Part shown: positions 17,497-27,311 of the stretch, piece after piece
Layout of the letters: the number at the start of each line of letters is the position of its first letter
Numbering within the stretch: the stretch's first letter is position 1
Assembly: GCF_036855935.1 (NCBI RefSeq)
Contig: NZ_JASPFK010000001.1
Coordinates: 2,296,501-2,360,500, forward strand
DNA length: 64,000 nt
Reading direction: 5' to 3'
Origin: Sphingomonas sp. LR60
Lineage (GTDB): Bacteria > Pseudomonadota > Alphaproteobacteria > Sphingomonadales > Sphingomonadaceae
Position numbers and translations under genes: made by a program
Notes under the pieces: generated by a model
Databases searched by the model: none
Told to the model about the DNA's origin: nothing
The model's input: the letters and a program-made list of their open reading frames with translations, nothing else

Positions 17497-17639
17497 GATG
17501 TACCCCCTCTTGGCGGCAAAGCGGCAATCCGACAATCGCCAAATTGTTGCTGCCGCGCTTCACCCGGCATTCAGTGCGCAGGCGGAACAATATATCCGGG
17601 CGTCGGGTTGACCGACATCAGGTAGCGAAAGGGAAGAAG

Positions 17640-18323
17640 ATGAAGCTGTCGTCGAAGCTGGCTGCCGCGCTGGCGTGCGTGTCGCTGGTGGCCGTCTCGG
17701 CATGTACGACCGATCCGGACACCGGTGAGCGGCGTATCTCGAAGACCGCGATCGGCGGGATCGGTGGCGCGCTGGGCGGGTATCTGCTCGGCGATCTGGT
17801 CGGCGGACGGCGCGACCGGACCGAGAAGATCGTCGGCGCGGGTCTCGGCGGGATCGCGGGTGCGGGAATCGGCGCGTATATGGACAAGCAGGAGCGCGAA
17901 TTGCGCGAGCGGACCCGCGGCACCGATGTCGAGGTGACGCGTCAGGGCGACGATCTGCTGCTCAACATCCCGTCGGGGATCAACTTCGCGTACAATTCGG
18001 CGAACGTGCAGCCGCAATTCCGCGCGACGCTCGACAAGGTCGCCAGCGTGCTCGCCGATTATCGCGAGACCTATGTCGATGTGTACGGCCACACCGATTC
18101 GACCGGCAGCGATTCGTACAATCAGGACCTGTCGGAGCGGCGGGCGCGGTCGGTCGCGGATTATCTGTCGAGCCACGGGGTGCAGTCCGCCCGGATCGCC
18201 ACGCGCGGGTTCGGCGAGACGCAGCCGATCGCCTCGAACGAGACCGAGGCCGGGCGCGCCGAGAACCGCCGCGTCGAGATCAAGATCGTCCCGATCTCGC
18301 AGAACGATTTGCCGCCGCGCTGA
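17640..18323 (+). CDS. OmpA family outer-membrane lipoprotein with glycine zipper
   Basis: Predicted 227-residue lipoprotein. The signal peptide ends in lipobox VSAC (Cys22). A glycine-zipper region (residues 37-80, GGIGGALGGYLLGDLVGG and GLGGIAGAGIGAYMD) resembles YMGG/YiaD-type anchors. The C-terminal OmpA domain has VDVYGHTDSTGSDSYNQDLS and ERRARSVADYL, with the peptidoglycan-binding Asp and Arg of the family. It is likely to tether the outer membrane to diaminopimelate in the wall. The start follows a GGGAAGAAG ribosome-binding site. Confidence 0.92.
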   Translation: MKLSSKLAAALACVSLVAVSACTTDPDTGERRISKTAIGGIGGALGGYLLGDLVGGRRDRTEKIVGAGLGGIAGAGIGAYMDKQERELRERTRGTDVEVTRQGDDLLLNIPSGINFAYNSANVQPQFRATLDKVASVLADYRETYVDVYGHTDSTGSDSYNQDLSERRARSVADYLSSHGVQSARIATRGFGETQPIASNETEAGRAENRRVEIKIVPISQNDLPPR

Positions 18324-18332
18324 TCGCCACCG

Positions 18333-18782
18333 TCACCGCCGCGCGGCGAAGAAGTCGCGCAGCAGGGTGGCGGCCTCCCCCGCCCCGATGCCGGCGAACA
18401 GCTCGGGGCGGTGATGGCAGGTCGGCTGGGTGAAGAAGCGCGGTCCGTGCTCGACCGCGCCACCCTTCACGTCATCGGCGGCGTAATAGAGGCGCGCGAT
18501 CCGGGCGTGCGCGATGGCGCCGGCGCACATCGCACAGGGTTCGAGCGTGACCCACAGATCGCAATCCTCGAGCCGGTCGCGGCCGAGCGCCTTAGCGGCG
18601 GCGCGGATCGCCAGCATCTCTGCGTGGGCGGTCGGGTCGCATAGCTGACGCGGGGCGTTGGCGGCGACCGCGATGATTTGCCCGGCAAGCGTTACGACCG
18701 CACCGACCGGAACTTCACCAGCGCCATCCGCTTCTCGGGCCGCGTCGAGCGCGACGCGCATCGGGTGAGGCAGCGGAAACAT
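18333..18782 (-). CDS. tadA: tRNA adenosine(34) deaminase / nucleoside deaminase
   Basis: Zinc deaminase of 149 residues that converts A34 of tRNA-Arg(ACG) to inosine, matching the substrate gene at 4441. The catalytic H53-A-E55 and the Zn motif PCAMC (C83, C86) are present. The N-terminal VPVGAVV and the ARIARLYYAADDVKGGAVEHG segment fit TadA rather than cytidine deaminase. It converges on the OmpA lipoprotein gene with a 9-nt gap. Confidence 0.92.
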   Translation of the reverse strand: MFPLPHPMRVALDAAREADGAGEVPVGAVVTLAGQIIAVAANAPRQLCDPTAHAEMLAIRAAAKALGRDRLEDCDLWVTLEPCAMCAGAIAHARIARLYYAADDVKGGAVEHGPRFFTQPTCHHRPELFAGIGAGEAATLLRDFFAARR

Positions 18783-18838
18783 CGTCGCTGCCTACGCCTG
18801 CGCGCCGCGGCGGTGAAGGCTTCGATTTATCCCACCAT

Positions 18839-18861
18839 CACCCCGGCTCGAGGCCGGGGTG
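18839..18861. terminator. GC-rich hairpin between tadA and small membrane gene
   Basis: Perfect 9-bp stem CACCCCGGC / GCCGGGGTG with a TCGAG loop, resembling one arm of the R2 repeat. It lies 24 nt beyond the stop of the small membrane protein on the minus strand and just ahead of tadA. No T-run follows, so termination is uncertain. Confidence 0.4.
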
Positions 18862-18884
18862 GCGGCGTGACTCGGGAGTTCAGC

Positions 18885-19112
18885 TCAGCGCTGTTCGCCG
18901 GGCTTCTGAACCTCGACCTTCGGGACTTCGACCGTCTTGTTCTCGGTGCCGACGCGAACCTTCGCGACGTCGGCATCGAACTTCGGCGCCTGCCCGCCCT
19001 CGAGTCGCGGCAATTGCGCCGTCTGGGTCTGGTCGAACTTGACGAAGCCCAGCAACAGCGCCGCCAGGAACACCAAGGCGACGATTCCGATCAGCACCAG
19101 CAGCCCGCGCAT
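18885..19112 (-). CDS. Small membrane protein, unknown function
   Basis: Predicted 75-residue protein beginning MRGLLVLIGIVALVFLAAL. One N-terminal transmembrane helix is followed by an exposed tail rich in Val, Lys, Thr and Glu (KVRVGTENKTVEVPKVEVQK), an alternating beta-like pattern. I recognise no family. It precedes tadA on the minus strand with a hairpin between them and diverges from rpmB. The ATG at 19112 has a purine-rich upstream region. Confidence 0.65.
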   Translation of the reverse strand: MRGLLVLIGIVALVFLAALLLGFVKFDQTQTAQLPRLEGGQAPKFDADVAKVRVGTENKTVEVPKVEVQKPGEQR

Positions 19113-19254
19113 CCTTCTTCTCCGATTCCCTGTTGATTCGCTGCCGCAACAACGCTGCCGCGCCGGGCTGGTTGCAGCGCTGCCGACTTGACCGATCATC
19201 GGGGCTGGGTTACTGGCGCCCACTTTCCGGGCAACCGAATTCAGGATTATTCAC

Positions 19255-19551
19255 ATGTCGCGCATTTGCGAGCTGACCGGCAAGGGCCGGCAGGTGGGCA
19301 ACAACGTTTCCCACGCCAATAACAAGACCAAGCGCACGTTCCTGCCGAACCTGCAGAACGTCACGCTGCTGTCCGACTCGCTGGAGCGGTCGATCCGTCT
19401 GCGCGTCTCGACCAACGGCTTGCGCTCGGTCGAGCACAACGGTGGGCTGGACAACTGGCTGGTGAAGACCTCGGACGACAAGCTGTCGCTGAAGGCTCGC
19501 CGCCTGAAGCGCGACGTCGTTAAGAAGCGTTCGGCCGCCGCCGCGGCCTGA
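19255..19551 (+). CDS. rpmB: 50S ribosomal protein L28
   Basis: Large-subunit ribosomal protein of 98 residues, the longer alphaproteobacterial form. The N-terminus [20 protein letters not shown] has the single-Cys CELTGK motif, followed by [18 protein letters not shown] and a basic C-terminus ending in Ala repeats. It is a single-gene unit here, without the rpmG partner found in many bacteria, and is followed by a GC hairpin. Confidence 0.96.
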   Translation: MSRICELTGKGRQVGNNVSHANNKTKRTFLPNLQNVTLLSDSLERSIRLRVSTNGLRSVEHNGGLDNWLVKTSDDKLSLKARRLKRDVVKKRSAAAAA

Positions 19552-19578
19552 CGCCACCGGCCCTGCCCGCATCGCTGC

Positions 19579-19606
19579 GGCCCGCCCTCCACCTGGACGG
19601 CGGGCC
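19579..19606 (+). terminator. Hairpin after rpmB
   Basis: Stem GGCCCGCC / GGCGGGCC with a loop of about 11 nt, 28 nt after the rpmB stop and just ahead of the convergent gene's stop at 19623. There is no U-tract, so it may act as a 3' stabiliser or factor-dependent terminator. Confidence 0.5.
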
Positions 19607-19622
19607 GTGATGCGTTGTGGCG

Positions 19623-20585
19623 TCAGCCGCGCCAGCGGAACTTGGCGAGGATCGTCCGCCGCCAGAACGCGCCATCATTGTCGGTGACGAGCCAGATCAT
19701 CACCCGACCGCCTTCCTGTGACACGGCCAGCCCCTCGGCATTTTCGTTGCCGAGCGCCGTACCGAAGCGGGCAACGACCGATCCGCGAAGCAACGCGCCC
19801 GGCCGGATCGTGCTCGCGGCGATCTCGCACCAGCGTCATTTCGAACCGCAGCGGCAGGTAGAATCGTCGATTGAGGACGAGCACGTCGCCGTTCGGCAGC
19901 ACGGCGGCATCGCTGGGGAGCTATGCGGCGGCGGGAGATAGCGCAGCCGCGACGTGGGCGTGTCGAAGAGCGCCGGGTCGCCGTCGAACAGCAAGGCGGC
20001 CCGCGCGCCGTCTTCCCGAACCCCGCCCTCGCGAAAGGCAACAAACCGCCCGTCGTTCAGCCCCACCAGCGATTCGGCGCCGCTGTTGATGCCCCAACGC
20101 CGCATCGGCACCGGATAACTGGCGGCATCGGCGGTGTTGAAGTCACCCGCGTAGCGCCAGATCATGTTGATGCGCTCGTACCCGATCCAGGCGCGACCGG
20201 TGCGCGGATCGACGGCAAGCGACTCGGTATCGCGCGATGCCCTGCGCCAGCCGGTCTCCGGCCCGTCGGCCAATTCGGCGGTGCCGAGCGTCTCCATCTT
20301 ACCGCGCGCGATGCGCACCCGCACGACCAGACCGCCGTCGCTGAGCAGGATCGCCTGCCCGCGATACAAGGCCAGCGCCGAAAGGCCGCCGAACGCGGAC
20401 TGGTTGGCGGTCAGCGACAGCGCGCCGATCGGCTCCAGCGCACCGATGCGGCGGGGCCAGCCGCCCTTCGGCACGAAGGGTGTCGCCGTGACGCGCAGGC
20501 CCGGCGCGAACAATGGCCGCCGGCCGTCGCCGCTGTAGGACGGCACCAGCAGCAGCACCATTGCAAGGGTGACCGGCCATCGCAC
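19623..20585 (-). pseudogene. Esterase-like activity of phytase family protein, two frameshifts
   Basis: Exported beta-propeller-like protein. A GTG at 20585 gives a signal peptide (RWPVTLAMVLLLVPSYS). The first frame contains FGGLSALAL, DTESLAVDPRTGRAWIGYE and INSGAESLVGLNDGRFVAF, typical of the phytase-like esterase family. A one-base deletion in the CCCC run near 19913-19917 moves the reading to a second frame (AVLPNGDVLVLNRRFYLPLR). A one-base insertion near 19832-19836 returns it to the first frame, ending GNENAEGLAVSQEGG then TILAKFRWRG. The two indels compensate, but the first frame meets TGA at about 19836. Decay or consensus error are both possible. Confidence 0.75.
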
Positions 20586-20732
20586 CTCATGCGCGTAAAC
20601 CACCGCCGCTCCGCGCAAAAGGATGAACGCCCGATAACGGACGCATTCAGCGTCGGCTCAATGCGAATCGGGCAAAACCATTTTCATCGACGGGGAAGCC
20701 CGCCGACCGGAACAGCAAACGGGAGACTGCTC

Positions 20733-21098
20733 ATGTTCAAGAATCTCGCCCTTGCCGGTGCCGCGCTCGCGATGGGCGCCGCCGCCGTGGCCCCGACCTC
20801 TGCCGACGCCCAGCGTTATTATGGCGATCGCTACAGCCGCTACGACAATCGTGGCTATGACGATCAGCGCGGTTACGACCGTCGCGACTATCGCGGCAAC
20901 GACCGTCGCTACAATTACAACCGCCGTTGCTCGAACGGCACGACCGGCACGGTGGTCGGTGCGATCGCCGGTGGTCTGCTCGGCCGGGTGATCGACTCGC
21001 GCGGCGACCGTACGCTGGGCACGGTGCTCGGCGGTGTCGGCGGTGCGGTCGCGGGCAACGCGATCGAGAAGTCGAACAACTCGCGGTATTGCCGCTGA
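20733..21098 (+). CDS. Glycine zipper 2TM domain-containing secreted protein
   Basis: Predicted 121-residue exported protein. The signal peptide MFKNLALAGAALAMGAAAV ends near ADA. A Tyr/Arg/Asp/Gly-rich repeat region (YDNRGYDDQRGYDRRDYRG) follows, then a Cys and a glycine-zipper 2TM domain (GTVVGAIAGGLLGRVIDSRG, GTVLGGVGGAVAGNAIEKS). Two Cys residues frame the zipper (near 92 and the C-terminus). Such proteins associate with the outer membrane and are often stress-linked, but the role here is unknown. The AGACTGCTC upstream gives only a weak ribosome-binding site. Confidence 0.82.
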   Translation: MFKNLALAGAALAMGAAAVAPTSADAQRYYGDRYSRYDNRGYDDQRGYDRRDYRGNDRRYNYNRRCSNGTTGTVVGAIAGGLLGRVIDSRGDRTLGTVLGGVGGAVAGNAIEKSNNSRYCR

Positions 21099-21236
21099 CG
21101 CTGGCCGGTCGGGAGCCACGCTCCCGACCATGGCGCATCGCGCCGCCAGCGACACGGCCGGAAGGTCGGCAACGCCGACCCGACCGGCGACGGCCTTGCC
21201 GTCGTCTACCCCTTCCCTCGCGTAGTGTATGAGGGC

Positions 21237-21276
21237 GCGGGCCCGGTGCCGAAAGGTGCCGGGCCCGCGTTATTTT
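21237..21276 (+). terminator. Intrinsic terminator
   Basis: Ten-bp stem GCGGGCCCGG / CCGGGCCCGC with a small internal loop and GAAA tetraloop, followed by GTTATTTT. It is the best terminator for the glycine-zipper gene on the plus strand. Confidence 0.8.
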
Positions 21277-21293
21277 GGGCTCGATCTCCCGCA

Positions 21294-21361
21294 CCGTTCG
21301 CCCTGAGCTTGTCGAAGGGCGTGCCACGAAACACGTGCTTCGACAGGCTCAGCACGAACGG
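21294..21361. repeat. Palindromic intergenic repeat, family R5 copy 1
   Basis: Arms CCGTTCGCCCTGAGCTTGTC and CTCAGCACGAACGG are inverted around a spacer containing CGAAGG and CTTCGACAGG. A second, longer copy is at 42866-42980. This is the widespread GAGCTTGTCGAAG-type intergenic repeat of sphingomonads and other proteobacteria. Confidence 0.85.
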
Positions 21362-21411
21362 TGGTGGGCGGCGGGCGTTGAGAAGTCGTGCTTTGCGGCC
21401 ATGCGCCGCGG

Positions 21412-21462
21412 GCGAAGCCCGCGTCGTCGGTCGGGTCGGCGCGAGGCCGACCCGCCGGCCGA
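21412..21462 (-). repeat. Structured 3' element, family R6 copy 1 (downstream of phaB)
   Basis: Constant left flank GCGTCGTCGGTCGGG and right flank CCCGCCGGCCG enclose a hairpin with arms GGGTCGGC and GCCGACCC. The element lies 53 nt beyond the phaB stop, with a second hairpin (GGCCCGCG / CGCGGGCC, 21488-21506) between. Copies at 44822 and 61546 have the same flanks, orientation and distance to a stop, but different complementary arm sequences. Confidence 0.75.
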
Positions 21463-21514
21463 GCCGGGCGCTGCGCTTGCGCGCACCGGCCCGCGGCACG
21501 CGGGCCTGCGCCCG

Positions 21515-22237
21515 TCAGTACATATGCTGGCCGCCGTTGATGCTCAGCGTCGAACCCGTGACGAACCCGGCTTCCTCCGAACACAGGAACGCCACGCCGC
21601 GCGCGATTTCCTGTGCCTGGCCGAGGCGGCCGACCGGAATCTTCGCGACGATCTTCTCCAGCACGTCGGCGGGAACCGCAGCGACCATGTCGGTGTCGAT
21701 ATAGCCCGGCGCGATCGCGTTGACGGTCACCCCGGCACGCGCGCCTTCCTGGGACAGCGCCTTGGTGAAGCCGTGGATGCCGCTCTTCGCCGCAGCGTAA
21801 TTGACCTGGCCATATTGCCCGGCCTGCCCGTTGATCGAGCCGATGTTGACGATCCGCCCCCATTTGCGGTCACGCATCCCCGGGAACACCGCCTTGGCCA
21901 TGTTGAAGCAACCGCCGAGGTTGGTATCCATGACCTCCTTCCACATCTGGTAGGTCATCTTCAGGATCGTCCCGTCGCGCGTGATGCCGGCATTGTTGAC
22001 CAGCACGTCGACCGGCCCCAGCTCGGCGGCGACCTTCGCGCAGCCTTCCTGACAGGCCTCATGATCCGCCACGTCCCATTTGTACGTGGCGATGCCGGTG
22101 CGGTCGGTGAACTCGCGCGCACGCTCGTCATTGCCGGCGTAAATGGCCGCGACCGTCATTCCCGCGTCCTTGAGGGCGACGCTGATCGCCTCGCCGATGC
22201 CGCGCGTTCCCCCTGTGACGATCGCCACACGTGCCAT
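21515..22237 (-). CDS. phaB: Acetoacetyl-CoA reductase (NADPH, PHB synthesis)
   Basis: Short-chain dehydrogenase of 240 residues that reduces acetoacetyl-CoA to (R)-3-hydroxybutyryl-CoA for polyhydroxybutyrate. Cofactor motif TGGTRGIGE at 8-16, then NNAGITRDGTILKMT, the catalytic Ser region IGSINGQAGQYGQVNY and YxxxK (NYAAAKSG). The GITRD and GQYGQ signatures separate PhaB from FabG. I used MARVAIVTGG at 22237; an upstream ATG at 22255 is possible. No phaA or phaC is adjacent, and it follows hemH by 56 nt on the minus strand. Confidence 0.92.
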   Translation of the reverse strand: MARVAIVTGGTRGIGEAISVALKDAGMTVAAIYAGNDERAREFTDRTGIATYKWDVADHEACQEGCAKVAAELGPVDVLVNNAGITRDGTILKMTYQMWKEVMDTNLGGCFNMAKAVFPGMRDRKWGRIVNIGSINGQAGQYGQVNYAAAKSGIHGFTKALSQEGARAGVTVNAIAPGYIDTDMVAAVPADVLEKIVAKIPVGRLGQAQEIARGVAFLCSEEAGFVTGSTLSINGGQHMY

Positions 22238-22293
22238 AACATCCTCTCCCGTCACCCGCTCGAAATGAGGCGGTGTTCCAAATTAAAGCCAGC

Positions 22294-23297
22294 CTAGGCG
22301 GGGGTGATCCAGCCTTCAAGTTCACGCGCCAGTAACGTGCGCAGCATCGCGACGCCGTCCGGGCTGTCGTTGAGGCATGGCAGATAGGCGAAATGCGTGC
22401 CGCCGGCCGCCACGAAGCTCTCGCGGCCGCGGATCGCCAGCTCCTCCAGCGTCTCCAGGCAGTCGGCGGAGAAGCCGGGCGCGACGATCGCCACCTTGCG
22501 GATACCCTGCGCGGGCATCGCCTCCAGTGTGGTGTCGGTGGCGGGTTCCAGCCATTTGGCGCGGCCGAAGCGCGACTGGAACGCGACGGTCAGCGGGCGG
22601 CCGAGCGCCTCGCCGAGCAGCCGCGCGGTCTTTCGACAGTGGCAATGATACGGGTCGCCAAGCTCCAGCGTTCGCTGCGGCATGCCGTGGAAGCTGGCGA
22701 CCACCGCATCGGGCGCGAAGTCTAGCGTCTCCAGCGCCGCGGCGATGTTCTGCGCGAGCGCGCCGATATAGGCGGGGTCGTCGTAATAGGGCGGCAGCGT
22801 GCGGAGCGCAGGCTGCCAGCGCATCTTGGCCAGCGCGAGGAATGCCTTATCGTTGGCGGTCGCGGTCGTGGCGGCACAATATTGCGGGTAGAGCGGGGCG
22901 AGCAGGATCCGCTCGCACCCCGCCTCCTTCATCGCGCGTAGCCGGTCGCCGATCGCAGGATTGCCATAGCGCATCGCCCAGTCGACCAGCACCTCAGCGC
23001 CGAACGCGTCCTTCAGCGCCAGCGCCTGGGCGCGCGTCACTGACGCCAGCGGCGAGCCGTTGTCGGTCCAGACCTGTTGATAGGCGTGCGCCGATTTCTT
23101 CGGGCGGGTGGTGAGGATCGCACCGCGCAGGATCGGCTGCCACAGCAATTGCGGGATCTCGACCACGCGCCGGTCCGACAGGAACTCGGCAAGATAACGG
23201 CGCACCGCGCGCGTATCCGCGGCATCGGGCGTGCCGAGGTTGACGAGCAGCACGCCGATGCGTGGGCGGGGGATGGCGGGGTGGTCGGGGGAAGCAT
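22294..23297 (-). CDS. hemH: Ferrochelatase, with one-base deletion just after the start
   Basis: Inserts Fe2+ into protoporphyrin IX in the last haem step. The frame IGVLLVNLGTPDAADT to ELEGWITPA is intact, with SFHGMPQRTLELGDPYHCHC carrying the catalytic His, and FQSRFGRAKWLEPATD. The natural ATG (23297) overlaps the upstream stop as TGATG, but it is out of frame: M-L-P-P is read, then the phase is lost in a run of five G (plus strand, 23287-23291). Adding one base gives MLPPDHPAIPRPRIGVLLVN, the normal family N-terminus. Since haem synthesis is normally essential, a consensus error is likely; otherwise a downstream GTG at the GVLLVN segment would have to serve as start. Confidence 0.85.
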
Positions 23298-25521
23298 CAC
23301 GCGCTCCTGAACGGCAAGTGGCGCCACCGCGTTCCGCCGGCAGCGAACAGCGCATTGGCGATCGCGGGGGCGACCGCGGATACGCCCAGGTCTCCGACCC
23401 CGCCGGGGTCCGCAGTCGAGGTCATCAGCTCGACCGTGATCTCGGGGGCGTCGGCGAGCGTCGGGAGGGCGACGTCGCCGTAGCGGCGAATGCTCGCCAG
23501 CCCGTCCTGATAATGAGCAGCCGCGCCCTGCGTCGTCGCGGTGCCGAAGATCAGCCCGCCCTCGATCTGCTGGCGGACGATGTCGGGGTTGATCGCGCGT
23601 CCGCAATCGACCGCCGCGACCAGCCGGTCGACGCTCGGGCGGCCGGCTCCGTCGAACCCGGCCTCGGCGAGCACCGCGATCATGCTGCCGGCCATGCGGT
23701 GGCAGGCGATCCCCTGCCCGCTGCCCGGCACGCCGCCGCTCCACCCGCCGAGCGCCGCCACCGTCGTCAAGCAGCGCGCCAGCCGCGGCTCGCCGCCGAG
23801 CAGCCCGACGCGGTACGACATCGGCTCGGTTCCCGCGACCCGCGCCAGTTCGTCGAGAAAGCATTCGGTGAAGAAGGCGGTGTAACCGTCCGCGCCGCCG
23901 CGCAGATGACCGGTCGGCAGGTCGAGCGCGACCGGATGATGCCAGACCTCCGACGCACCCAGACGATAGGGCGGCACCGCGCCGCTCGTCGCATAGCCGT
24001 CCGCGCCCGCCGGAAAGATCGAGGCGAGCCGTCGCAGCGGATCGTCGGGCAGCAATCGTATCGCCATTTCACGCCCGGTCGCCGGCACCGCGATCCGTGC
24101 GCGCCACGCGAGGATCGCACCATTGGGCGCGAGCCGTGCCGCCATCCGCGCACGCGCGGGCGGACGTACCCGGTCGTGGAGCAACGCCTCGCCGCGCGAC
24201 CACGCCAGCTGCACCGGGCGACGCAATTGCTTGGCGAGGATCGCGGCCTGCTCGACGACATCGACCTCCAGCGCCGCGCCGAACGAACCGCCGCTGAGCA
24301 TCGGATGCAGGATCACCTGCGCCTCCGCCACGCCGATCGCGCGCGCCGCCGCCGCGCGCGCCAGCGAGGGCGCCTGAGTCGCGGCCCATAGCTCCAGCCG
24401 TTCATTCTGCCAGTGCGCGGTCGCGGCCGGCGGCTCGACCGCGGCGTGGAGTGCGGGGGCGACGCGATACTCGGCCTCGACCAGCCGCGCACCGGCGAAG
24501 ACGCCGTCGACATCGCCAGTGCGCACGACGCGGTGGCCATCGGCCTCGAGCGCCGCGGCAAGCGCACGGTCGATCGCCGCGTCGTCGGGGGGATCGGTCC
24601 CTCGAAGCGCGGCGCGAGCGCGATAAGCGCACGGTTGGCGGCCCACCAATTGTTCGCGACAGCGGCGATCCAGCGATCGTTGCGGACGACGTGGAGCATT
24701 CCCGCGACCCGCTCGGCCGCGGCGACGTTCGCCGAGCGCAATCGTGCGTCGCGGTGCGGCGACTGCCGGATGCTCGCGAACACCATGTCGGGCAGCCGCA
24801 CGTCCGCGACGAAATCGGCCGAACCGTCGACCTTCGCGGGCACGTCGAGCCGCGGCAGCGACTCGCCGGTCAGCCGGCCTTCGTCGCCGATCCGATACGG
24901 CAGGTCGGTGGGCAATTTGCCTGCCGCTGCCGCTGCCGCTGCCGCCTCCGCCAGTTCGCCGAAGCGCAGCCGTTGCTTGCCCTCCATGACGAAGCCGTCG
25001 GCGGTCGTGCAATCGCGCCAATCGACCTCCCACCGCTTTGCCGCCGCCTGGCACAGCAGCACGCGCGCCGCCGCGCCTGCGTCGCGCAACGGCGCCTCGA
25101 AGCGCCGCACCGAGGTCGAGCCGGCGGTGAGCATCAGGGCGTCACGCGTCCAGACTTCGTCGCGCAATCGTTCGGGCGCGCCCGCGAAGCCATCGCCGAA
25201 CAGCCAGTCGGCGGCGAGCGGGTTGGCGTAGAGTGGCGAGACCGGCGCGGCCTCGACCCCGACCGTCCGCCAATCCGCGCCGAGTTCGTCCGCGACGATC
25301 TGCGGCAGGGTCGTGAACACGCCCTGCCCGTGTTCGCATTGCGGGACGGCGACGATGATCTTTCCGTCGCGCGCGATCTTCAGGAAGGCGTTGAAGACGT
25401 GTTCGTCGGGCGCGGCGGCGACATTGGGCAGATAGGTGCGCGGCCATGCCGCCCACGCCACGATCAGCCCCGCGCCGACGCCACCGGAAACGAGAAGCCT
25501 GCGCCGCGTGATCTCCGCCAT
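23297..25521 (-). pseudogene. Xanthine dehydrogenase/isoquinoline oxidoreductase-family molybdopterin-binding subunit, frameshifted
   Basis: Large molybdenum-cofactor subunit of about 740 residues, IorB-like. The N-terminus MAEITRRRLLVSGGVGAGL looks like a Tat signal. The first frame runs to ALAPRFEGPI near 24597; reading continues one base out of phase with DPPDDAAIDRALAAALEADG to GGTRWRHLPFRSA. A single missing base at about 24592-24600, beside a CCCCCC run, explains it. Molybdopterin-family motifs such as QCEHGQGVFTTLPQI and GGSFGAALEVDVVEQAA are present. No [2Fe-2S] partner subunit is adjacent. The stop overlaps the hemH ATG. Substrate unknown. Confidence 0.82.
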
Positions 25522-25566
25522 GCGATGCCGCCTAGCGGGCGTGGTGAGGTTTGGCGAGTAGCCTCG

Positions 25567-27246
<1,680 letters not shown>

Positions 27247-27311
27247 CACTCTCTCCGCTTGGGTTTGTCTTATTCGCCCCTTATGGAGGCGCGATTCACG
27301 AGGGGAAAGCC

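Larger units (their letters stand above)
21099..21514. other. Repeat-rich convergent spacer
   Basis: This 416-bp stretch between convergent stops holds no gene. It contains a perfect 10-bp hairpin just after the glycine-zipper gene (GGTCGGGAGC / GCTCCCGACC, about 21109-21131), a strong terminator at 21237, an R5 repeat at 21294, the R6 structured repeat at 21412 and a hairpin at 21488-21506 beside the phaB stop. Confidence 0.7.

Noticed and set aside
19113..19254. A -35/-10 promoter before rpmB (TTGACC ... TTACTG)
   Set aside because: Spacing and -10 match are too weak to report as a feature in such GC-rich DNA.
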